A stretch of DNA of 22,712 nt from Pigoraptor chileana (Eukaryota > Opisthokonta > Filasterea): NCBI GenBank assembly GCA_943704495.1, contig CALSCR010002640.1, forward strand, positions 1-22,712. Reading direction: 5' to 3'. Positions 14,845 to 22,712 of this stretch are shown piece after piece (position 1 is the first letter of the stretch; each line of letters starts with the position of its first letter). The notes under the pieces are model-generated. The model was not told the origin of the DNA and did no database searches. It was given only the letters and a program-made list of their open reading frames with translations. A program made the position numbers and the translations under genes.

Positions 14845-15650
14845 CTGCAGACTCTCATTCTGGACTGTTCTCCTGAGCCACGTGCAGCAAGCTTGATGGG
14901 CGAATGAACGCAACGCAAAAGGCACACGCTATTCGCCAGTTTAACGAAGACCCTGAGACGACCGTCTTTCTCATCTCGCTCAAGGCGGGCGGCGTCGCTC
15001 TCAATCTCACTGTTGCGTCATACTGCATGGTGCTCGATCCTTGTGAGTGCACTACTGGTTGACATGTTCGATCTTGTCATGCATGCGCAACTGCACGTTG
15101 GTCGTTTGCTTTTTGTTCTGGTATTATTTTGGACTTAATTGGCATGGGAGTGTCTGCAATTGAGTAACGCTGGGTTCCATTTTTGCTGATTAATGGCAGG
15201 GTGGAACGGCGCCGTCGAGCAACAAGCGATAGATCGCATCCACAGGTGTGTTTCTGTCGTTCAATGAAACAGTATTTGTACCTCTCACTTTCTCACTTAC
15301 TTAACCTGCCCACGCGCACCCCTCACTTCAGTCTCGCTTACTTTGCCTGCCCACGCGCACCCCTCACTTAAATCTCACTTACTTAACCTGCGCACGCGCA
15401 CCCCTAACTTTAATCTCGCTTACACTGACTTTACCTGCCTGCACATGAATCACTGTGCTCTGCCTCCGACTGCAGGCTGGGGCAATACCGACCCATCACT
15501 GTTGTGCGTTTCATAACACGTGACACAATTGAGGAGCGCATCCTGAACCTGCAGACCAAAAAGCAGTTTTTGTTTGACATGACCGTGGGGGGCAACACAG
15601 ACGCCATGGCCCGTTTGAGCGTTGATGATCTCAAGTATCTTTTTGTCTGA
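10330..15650 (+). CDS. RAD16: Rad16-type SNF2 ATPase with RING finger (nucleotide excision repair)
   Basis: Rad16 is a DNA-dependent ATPase and RING E3 that acts with Rad7 in global-genome excision repair. Exons: 10330-11265, 11663-11810, 12014-12144, 12374-12711, 12912-13073, 13357-13976, 14166-14299, 14483-14598, 14888-15042, 15200-15245, 15476-15650; all join in frame to give 986 residues. The first 310 are disordered and Ser/Asp-rich with a SUMO-interaction-like IIDLT. SNF2 motifs: LLPYQRE, DEMGMGKT (about 363), VLDEAHFIKD (about 484), SLTGTPLQNR. A Rad16-specific zinc segment (CKLCPCK...CQSCGH) follows, then IMLRRTK. The RING (CGLC...CGHAFCRLC...CPTC, about 706-750) sits inside the ATPase as in yeast Rad16. 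Helicase C has LVFSQF, SLKAGGVALNL and DRIHRLGQYRP. ATG 10330 is the first in frame. Domain order is decisive; HLTF/Rad5-type relatives fit less well because of the CKLCPC segment and the absence of a HIRAN domain. Confidence 0.95.
11266..11662 (+). other. Rad16 intron 1 (397 bases)
   Basis: Runs from GTGGGT to GAACAG. It includes GGGGTTAGGGGTT (11319-11331), two GATTGTGGCCTGG copies near 11357-11396, and a long TCTG/TC pyrimidine tract (about 11488-11570). The reading frame stays open through it, which makes the first exon look longer than it is. I place the exon end at 11265 because the SNF2 N-terminal flank resumes in frame only at 11663. Confidence 0.7.
12777..12790. repeat. G14 homopolymer in Rad16 intron 4
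   Basis: Fourteen G residues follow a short GTGTGTGTG run, about 65 bases inside the GC-AG intron (12712-12911). Such tracts often mis-sequence, so the length may be inexact. Confidence 0.85.
13314..13356. repeat. (CA)n tract forming a Rad16 3' splice site
   Basis: A CA dinucleotide run ends in ACACAG and is followed immediately by exon 6 at 13357. The repeat therefore supplies the acceptor itself in place of an ordinary polypyrimidine tract. Confidence 0.85.
14655..14673. repeat. (TGG)n microsatellite in Rad16 intron 8
   Basis: Six TGG units lie in the intron between exons ending 14598 and starting 14888. A (CA)n tract at about 14813-14842 in the same intron also ends in CACAG but is not the acceptor used, because the frame requires 14888. 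Confidence 0.85.
15291..15430. repeat. 41-bp minisatellite, three copies plus partial, in Rad16 intron 10
   Basis: Units start at 15291, 15332 and 15373, with a partial fourth at 15414. Each begins TCTCACTTAC or TCTCGCTTAC and contains ACGCGCACCCCT. The copies are about 85-90% alike. The array is pyrimidine-rich and lies just before the final exon acceptor at 15475. Confidence 0.88.
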
Positions 15651-16220
15651 TTGAGTCTGTCGTTGGCTCTCGATTACACAACGGGGCACAATGGGACACT
15701 CAGCGGCATGCTCTGTCGCAGATATTTGTAAATGTTTCTACGGTCTTTGTGAAATGATTGCAATTCAGTCCAAAAAATCGTTCTACCAACCCGTCAGACG
15801 TATATTAATTAAACACGTCTTACCAACCGGAGAAAAACACGGACGTGCACAATGTGTTTTTGGAATTGATAAAAACGCTCTCAGTCAGTGTCGCAGCAGA
15901 CAACCCCAACACAGACAGTGACGGGAAATCAGCAGCGAATTGTAACCGCGAGAGTATGTGAGGTTGATGCGGACACTCTCGAATCGACGGAGTGACTGTC
16001 CGGTGCTGTTCGGCAATTTTCGTGACCGCCTAGCAACGCCCTGAACTTGCATATTAAGTAATTTTTCCTTACGTCTGTAACGTATGGACTGACTATGGAA
16101 TCGGCCCACCGATGCGGTGACTCAGGCCATAATTACTGTTCATAAATTGGACACGGTCACAGGGACTGAGTGTGTGGACAAAATGTTGTAATGGGTGTAC
16201 TTTTGGACAGAGTGTATACA

Positions 16221-16230
16221 TATATAAAAG
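16221..16230 (+). promoter_or_regulatory. TATATAAAAG, TATA-box-like element
   Basis: A strong TATA-box match about 306 bases upstream of the receptor kinase start codon. It could set the transcription start of that gene with a leader of roughly 280 bases. The adjoining (GT)n run lies where transcription would begin. No initiator evidence is available. Confidence 0.4.
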
Positions 16231-16406
16231 TACGTGTGTGTGTGTGTGTGTGCTGTCTCACAGCGGTGTCTGTTGCGTGTTTTTCAAGCATTATTGTCGC
16301 GTTTTTTTGTGGGACTCGCATTGGACGTTCAGACTTTGAATATTTCATTTGTACATCCGCAAGATGCAACTTTTGTCTCGGGCTTAAGCTGCGCCGTGCG
16401 CGGAAC

Positions 16407-16432
16407 ATCCAACTTTTAGTTGGATTTTTTTT
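16407..16432 (+). terminator. hairpin followed by T8
   Basis: ATCCAAC and GTTGGAT form a perfect 7-bp stem with a TTTTA loop, followed by a run of eight T residues. The shape resembles an RNA polymerase III or intrinsic-type terminator. It lies about 105 bases before the receptor ATG. No small RNA gene was recognised upstream, so the role is open. Confidence 0.35.
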
Positions 16433-16536
16433 ATGTTGCAAATGGCGCGCTGATAGTACATGCACCCTTATGTGCGACCGAAATTCGCTCGATTTATCTT
16501 GTCTTGGAATATCTGCGCCTGGCTCGGTATCAAAGA

Positions 16537-19425
16537 ATGGGCAGTTCCATCCAACATCGCAATAAGGCGACCACGACGCTGCCACGGGCACTTGGTGTCA
16601 TACTGGCTGCGGCGCTCACGTTGCCCTTTTGCAATGGCACACATTACGTCGGAATTCTTGTTGAGTCAACGCCGAGTGAGTGCACGCGAGCTCGATGGCA
16701 TCGCCGACTGTGCTCATCATTGTTTTCTTTTTGTGTTCAGAACTTGTCTGAGTCTTCATGCAAGCACTGAACTTTGTTGCGCGGCAATGGCCGTTTTCTT
16801 CTCGTCGTCTGTATTCAGGCAGCGTTGAAGGAGATCCATTCTTCCGGGGTGCCATGCGCGGTTGTCGTAAGGCGATTTGGGAGCTTGAAAGCTCAGGTCA
16901 CTTGTCCCCTGGTGGAGTAGTTTGCGACTACATCTATACAGACACTGCCAACGATGGCACGGTCACTAAGGCTGCAACAAGTAAGTTCGCGCGTGAGAAT
17001 AAGTGTGTTTGCATTCCGCGATTTCACTCACCCCCTGTGGACAACTGGTAATACCGTCGTGATACACATGCATGGGTGAGGTCTGGCGCCAGTGTGGCAG
17101 CGAAAGGGATCTGTGAAGCGCATCAATGTAACGTGATGCAACTATCACACATGCCAGGCCCCCAAAGCAAACGCGGCGGTATTTGCATGTGACATGATAT
17201 GGCGTGAGTACACCAGTGGAAAGTCTCATAGTTCAACCAAATGGCACCGCATTTGGCAAATTTGCAGATGCGAGCATGGCGCACGTCATTGGCTCTGGGT
17301 TTCTGTGGCTTGATCCAATCACGAGGCAATCTGACATTTTCCACAACATGACCTTCTCCGTCGTCGATACGGACGTGAGCGATGAATTCACAAATGTACA
17401 AGGGCTTGTGTTTGCCGACGATGAAGGGGTGAGAGAGACCCAGCATGCAGTGTGCTCGACTGGCATCATTGTGGTGTTTAAAAAACTGCGACTGGCGCGC
17501 GCATGTGTGTGTTTGCGCGTGTATGCATGGCAGTGTGCGCGTGCGCCCGACAGCAAGATACGATACTCAGCCCATATGACATGATGTCGATGCTGCATCT
17601 TGTTGAAGGGAAAATGATCCTTTGATTGCTCACACATTCTCGTCCACAACTGAAATTGCGCTGTCTGCCGTGGACTCACGCAACTGATCACTGCCTTCAA
17701 TTGCACGGCAGGGCTTCCTGGCGGGCGTTGTTGCCGGACTGTCCACGCGCGTCCGCATCGTCGGATGTCTTCCGGGAATTCCCTATCCTCCCCTTCAGCG
17801 CTTTCGCAACTCTTTCTTAAACGGCGTTCTTTATGTGTGTCCGGATTGCATTGTACTCGGAAAGTACATAGACACATTCACCGACCTTGAACTGGCGGTG
17901 AATGCAACGAAAGGTGAGTGGCATTGCTTTAAAATAATGGGCGAGCCCGCTTTCTTGTTTTTATATATACTAATATTTCGCTCTTCGAACCCTTTTAACT
18001 CCCAACAACGAAAACCACAAAACGCACGCACACACAGAGGTTATTGAAGGAGGGATTGATGTCCTATTTGGCGCTGCGGGCATCGCATCAACTGCGGCGA
18101 TAGAGTATGCGGCGGAGAAATCGGTGTCCGTTATTGGTGTCGACAACGATGCGCGGCTGTTAACCTTCACGGACCCAAACGCGCCCCGATCGCAATTCCT
18201 TCTGACGTCCGCAGAAAAACGCGTGGACACCGCCGTATATCTCTCATTGAAGGACCGTTTTGGGACCGGTGTTGTGTCTCCTCCGTCCGCCGCGGGGTTT
18301 GTTGGCGGCACAAAGCTAGTCGACGCACGACTCGGCGGTATTGGTCTCACCGAATGTGCGAGTACGCGTGCGTGCAGCATATACGCCGAGCCCATCTCTG
18401 TGCAGGACACGTCTGCCGCCGGTGGCTGTCCGGTGCTGCGCAGTATGCTGCGCGGAGACAGGATTATTCAAATCGAACGCAAGGTTCAATTGGGCGAACT
18501 GCAGACGGGCGTCGATCGCGGCACTGGGTATCTGTCCATTCTTACTGCAAACGGTAGGGGCTGCTGCATTGTTTCTATTTTGGTTTTGTTTATGGTTGTC
18601 CTTCACTGCCTTTGTATGTTTCGATTACGGTTGCATGCCGCTTGCCTGAATTGTCTGTCGCTGCTTCTCATTGCCCATTTTTGGACTGTGTGCCCCCCCC
18701 CCCCTCACGTGCCGGTTACGCAGGCGGCGGATGGACGGAGCTACGCCCCTTTGGATTCAGGCCGCCCGCACTGACAGGCCACGCCGCAGCCATTGCATCC
18801 GACAATTGCATGGTCTTATTTGGTGGCGAGGGCGTGGGCGGCGTTATCTCGGGCGACGTGTTTGAGCTGAATTACGGTGGGTTGTCGTTGCTATTTAGGT
18901 TGACTGGAGAGCTCCAACGAATATGTGTTTGGCAGGTGTGACGTCCTGTGATATAGATGTATGTGTGCGTGTGCGTGTGCGTGTGTATGTATGCATGTAG
19001 GTGTGTGTCTGCGTGTGTCTGTATGCATATGTGTATGTGGTGCAGTTTGTTGAACGACTGAACTGTTGATGACTTCGGTGGGAGTCTCACTCGATTGGCC
19101 TTGACGCCGCTACTGATGGTCTTCATTTGTGTGGATCTTTATTATATATGCAGATGAATACGAGTGGCGTCGAATTGCGCACTCAGCAAGCGGCTGGCCG
19201 ATGGCACGTGCACAGCACACGTTTGTCGCCGTCATGAACTTGCTCGTGCTGTATGGAGGCTCGCCAGTGGCCGCCGGAAACAGTAGCGGATCACCACTCG
19301 GAGATGTGTGGACGTACAATGCGAGTGAGTCTGTTGTTTAAGGGCCCTGATCGTGCGCATTGAAACCGTACTCTCGTGTGTATGTGTATGTGTTTGTGTG
19401 TGTATGTGTTTGTGTGTGAATGTAC

Positions 19426-19470
<45 letters not shown>

Positions 19471-22400
19471 TGCGCTTGTGTGTGTCTGAGTGTGTGTGTG
19501 CATGTGCATCCAAACCGTCCGTGTAAAGAACCAGTGCTGACTGCTTTACTGTTGCGAATGCGAATGGCTATGATGCAATTGGCGCAAAATAGCGTCGAAA
19601 CTGTGGACACAGCGCCCGACGTCTGGCGTCACTACTCCGACAGCGCGCGCATACCACGTGGCGACCGCTATCGGGTCCCGGATGTATGTCTTTGGTGGCA
19701 TCAATACCGGCCTGGCCCTCAACAACGAGCTGTGGTGGGTTGCTCTCTTATGCATCTCGGGTCAAGTGGTGTGCGACAAAAGCGGTAATCGCATGGGCTG
19801 TGGGCATTAGCTAAGTTGCGATCTTTAATCGGCTATCAAGAGAAGCAAAGTTAGTGATCACGCACATTGTCGCGATCCGTTCTCACGCACGCACACACAC
19901 ACACACATACCCACACATACCCACGCCCTGTGAACTTCAGGGAACTCGATGTCCTGTCATGGACGTGGCATCGTCTGGACCCCGCAACAAGCGTCCGCCC
20001 GCCGGCGTCCCGGCGCGGTGTCATGATTGCATTGCCATCCCGTAATGAACTCTATCTCTTTGGCGGTCAGTCGACGACGAAACGAACAGAGGATGGGCTG
20101 TATGCATTCGACTTGGGTGGGTTGGTGTTTGAGCGTCTTAGGATTGCTAGGATTATTACTTACTCAGTAAAGCGTGCGAGTGTCCTTTGTGTGCGAGAGT
20201 GCTGGCGTCGTCTTCCATCAGCTGTCAACTAGTTATGAGATTCCGCCAATCGCACTTTCCACTGTTCATTCGGCGGGTCGGTTATTAGTGGAATCGGCAG
20301 GTACATTTTATTGTGGATTGAATTTTTTTCTAAGTGCCTCAATCCAACAATGTATTAATATATCCCCCCCCCCCGCGCACTATAGACACACTCACGTGGA
20401 CGCGCAAGTCGCCCTCGGGAGTTGCACCGAGTGGCGCTTCTGAGTTGTCGGGTGTCGCCATTGGCAACCGCCTGTTCTTTTTTGGCGGCCTCTCTCTTGT
20501 CGGCAGTGACAGCAGCACGGGTGCGTCGGCGACGTCCATTATATATGATGCAGAGGATGACATGTGGACCACGGTCGGCGCCAAAAATCTGCCCATCCCC
20601 ATATATTCGCACGTCGCCGTTTCTTTCAATCAGAGCGCTAAGCCTAATGCCTGCGTTTACCACACGCCACTGGAGTTTCTGTCCATATGCAAGCCAGCGC
20701 CCTTGCCCATTATTCTTGTGTTTGGGGGATCGGACATCAATGGCGCCACGCAATCGCTCTACATGATGATGTCACCGACAAAAATGATCGATAGCGGACC
20801 GATTTCGTCCGGTGGGTTGTGTGTCTGTTTACTTTATGATAATACTGTTTGCTGTGTGTTTGTCCTTGTTGTTGCTATTGTTGTCATTTTGTGTGTGTGT
20901 GTGTGTTGTTGTGTTTTTTCTGGAATATTCTTATGCGGATTTTGAAGCTATCGGCAGCAGTTGTCGTCTGGCAATCGACTGCATGCAAATGGATCACGCC
21001 TTGTGCGTAGTCGCTGACGTAGAATCCCTGCCTGTGGCTGTGCAGGCTCCCCATCAAGTAACAACACTGTGAAGATTGTTACACCGGCCGTCTTGTGCAC
21101 GGCGTTTGCGCTTGTGTGCCTGTCGCTCATTGCGTACCGGTGGCGGAGGGGTACGAGTGCCGCACGTGACTGGCTGATTAAGTTGGAGGATATTGAAATT
21201 ATGAGCCAACTGGGGAAGGGCAGCTTTGGACTCGTTTACAAGGGCAGGTGCGTCACGCGACGTATGTTGTGCATGGGCAGGGACGGATGTGTGCATTGAG
21301 AGGGTATTTTGAATGGAGAGTGAAATTAAAATTAGAAAAGAGAGAGAGAGTGTGTGTGTGTGTGTGTGTGTGCGCGCACGGAGAGGTGGCGGGTGCGTGT
21401 CCATGGCGGGTGATGGACGTGCTGCGGTCCGCTATGTGGCAGTCGCTGGTCTGTCGTGGTCTGTTTGCTGATTGCGCGTATCCTTTCGTTGTCCATATTT
21501 CGCACTCCCCAAATAGATGGCGTGGGACAATAGTGGCTGTCAAGACAATTGAGTCGGATGCGTGGGTGGTGTCTAGGCTCGGGATTAACTCGTCTGGCTC
21601 CGGTGGGTAACGTGCGTGGTTGACAGCGGTAACCGCTTGGTGAATATAATCACATTCTCCAGCTATACCTCACTCATATCCCACACTCGCTTCATGCCAT
21701 GCATGACACATATATACCCCATATATCATACCCCTAACCCTCCTAGCCTGCACCCCATATTACTCACATAGGACCTGACGAGGCGCCGCATCGCAAGTCC
21801 ATTCACCAAATGCGGCTTGAGCAGGGCGCACAGACCCTGATGGTATCCATGCGCAAAGTGGAACATCCCAGCGCATCGCTCTCCAGAAGTGGCCCTGTCC
21901 GGATCCCTGACACCATTAGTGAGCACGACAGCGGCGGCGACGGCTCCGAGAATGGAACTGTGCATGCTCAAACTGCTGTGCATCCGCATGCGGGCCGGCG
22001 GCGGAACGGTAAAACCGATCGCTCTCGCCAGAGAGAGGCAGTGGGCGCACTGACGGGCGAAATTCAGATGATGTGCGCGCTGCGTCACCCAAACATCGTG
22101 CTTTTTATGGTACGTGTGATGGCTGTGCCTTCGAAGGTGTCTGGTGCATCATGCCACGGCACTCTGTTGTTGTGAACAGTATGAGGCAATGCTGAGCATC
22201 CATTTGACTTCGGTCCTTTTTGTGAAAAGCGACTTTCGCGCCCGTGATCTGTGTTGTGTTGTGTTGTGTTTTTCGCACACTTTCTGCACTCGCTTTTTCA
22301 ATTATCCGGACTGTAAATCTGATAGCAACGCAACAATCGCTCACCACTCAATTTTGCAATCACGCAGGGGGCGTGTCTTGAACCGGGATCCATGGCGGTT

Positions 22401-22598
22401 GTTATGGAATACATGGGCAACGGCTCGCTCGTCGATCTCTTTGGTGACGAAGAGATGCGGTGGGACTGGCGCTTCCGCCTGGAACTCGCCATCGATGCAG
22501 CCAGTGGAATGACGTACCTGCACTCGGCAACGCCACCCATTCTCCACCTCGACCTCAAGTCGCCCAACTTGCTCATTGACAATAGAATGCGACTGAAG
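16537..22598 (+). CDS. receptor-like kinase: BMP/PnrA-type ligand-binding domain, kelch propeller, TM helix, TKL kinase (partial)
   Basis: Predicted plasma-membrane receptor kinase. Exons: 16537-16675, 16819-16980, 17217-17428, 17712-17913, 18038-18553, 18724-18876, 19154-19324, 19593-19734, 19941-20116, 20386-20811, 21046-21247, 21517-21602, 21772-22109, 22368-22598; all phases join, giving 1052 residues before the window ends. Order: signal peptide (residues 1-34); BMP/PnrA-like fold (about 35-345) with NVQGLVFADDEGGFLAGVVAG, RFRNSFLNGVLYVCPD, GGIDVLFGAAG and VIGVDND; six kelch motifs (VLFGG, LVLYGG, MYVFGG, LYLFGG, LFFFGG, LVFGG); one TM helix (about 777-797) followed by RWRRG. Kinase: glycine loop GKGSFGLV (823-830), AVK Lys843, alpha-C Glu959, HLDLKSPN (1035-1042). 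About 100 extra residues separate Lys843 from Glu959. The activation loop and C-lobe lie off the right edge. In bacteria the BMP fold binds nucleosides; the ligand here is unknown. Confidence 0.9.
18693..18704. repeat. C12 tract before kelch exon
   Basis: Twelve C residues end 19 bases before the exon starting at 18724 and probably serve as its polypyrimidine tract. A C11 tract at 20364-20374 holds the same position before the exon at 20386. Confidence 0.8.
19376..19502. repeat. long TG-rich microsatellite in kelch intron
   Basis: Over 120 bases of TG units with TATG, TTTG and TCTG interruptions, in the intron between exons ending 19324 and starting 19593. Reading frames on the opposite strand made of THTHTH are artefacts of this repeat. 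Confidence 0.9.
21332..21372. repeat. (AG)n-(TG)n compound microsatellite
   Basis: GA/AG units pass directly into TG units in the intron between the glycine-loop exon (ends 21247) and the VAVK exon (starts 21517). Confidence 0.85.
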
Positions 22599-22624
22599 GT
22601 ATGTGTATCTGTCCCTGTGCTTAT

Positions 22625-22687
22625 GTCTGTGTCTGTGTGTGTCTGTGTCTGTGTCTGTGTCTGTGTCTGTGTCTGTGTCTGTGTCTG
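22625..22687. repeat. (TGTGTC)n hexamer array after the last visible exon
   Basis: About nine units of GTGTCT begin about 26 bases after the GTATGT donor at 22599, so the repeat is intronic. Window ends shortly after. Confidence 0.88.
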
Positions 22688-22712
22688 CGGAGATCCAATC
22701 GATAAAGTTGAG

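Larger units (their letters stand above)
15651..16536. other. spacer between the Rad16-like gene and the receptor kinase
   Basis: Holds the Rad16 3' end and the upstream region of the receptor gene. I see no supportable exon on either strand. It contains a TATA-like element (16221-16230), a (GT)n run (about 16232-16251) and a hairpin with a T run (16407-16432), listed separately. Confidence 0.5.

Noticed and set aside
15300-15405. ACTTACTTAACCTG in the minisatellite resembling the U1 snRNA 5' end
   Set aside because: The rest of the U1 structure is absent and the match is part of a tandem repeat.
16022-16037. RFX X-box-like GTGACC-GCCT-AGCAAC
   Set aside because: The 4-base spacer exceeds the usual 1-3 and one site without a ciliary gene beside it is weak evidence.
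19062-19114. Possible C/D snoRNA in a kelch intron (TTGATGA and CTGA)
   Set aside because: The C box deviates at its first base, boxes are only about 40 bases apart, and no terminal stem forms.

Overview
The window is nuclear DNA of an intron-rich, probably unicellular eukaryote. The evidence is a spliceosomal U2 snRNA gene, four multi-exon protein genes with GT-AG (and one GC-AG) introns of about 140-440 bases, and domain combinations typical of free-living protists. The introns are full of (TG)n/(CA)n, poly-C and poly-G tracts. I cannot fix the lineage from sequence alone. A protist near the amoebozoan/opisthokont/apusozoan part of the tree would fit the Rad16-like repair protein and the receptor kinase, but that is inference. 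I built all exon models by hand from reading frames, splice signals and phase continuity. In each gene the chosen exons join in one frame, apart from one problem site in the F-box gene.

Layout. (1) 388-6236, minus strand: the first ~1000 residues of an ABCC/MRP-type full-length ABC transporter (TMD0, linker, TMD1, NBD1). It continues off the left edge, where TMD2 and NBD2 must lie. (2) 6910-7099, plus strand: a U2 snRNA gene in the divergent spacer, with a CACGTGAC pair and a TGACGTCA motif just upstream. (3) 7531-9977, plus: an F-box protein with a very acidic C-terminus. Its first intron carries a tandem duplication containing a diverged copy of its own F-box exon start. (4) 10330-15650, plus: a Rad16-type SNF2 ATPase with embedded zinc and RING domains, about 986 residues in 11 exons. 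(5) 16537 to the right edge, plus: a receptor-like protein with signal peptide, BMP/PnrA-type periplasmic-binding fold, six kelch repeats, one transmembrane helix and a TKL-type kinase domain, truncated after the catalytic loop.

The genes do not form an operon or an obvious pathway. Rad16 and F-box proteins both belong to the ubiquitin/nucleotide-excision-repair world, but here each simply looks like a neighbour. The most unusual item is gene 5: a bacterial-type ligand-binding fold joined to a kelch propeller and an intracellular kinase. Also notable are the duplicated F-box exon, the strong preference for GTG (rather than GTA) 5' splice sites, and CA/TG microsatellites that form splice junctions.
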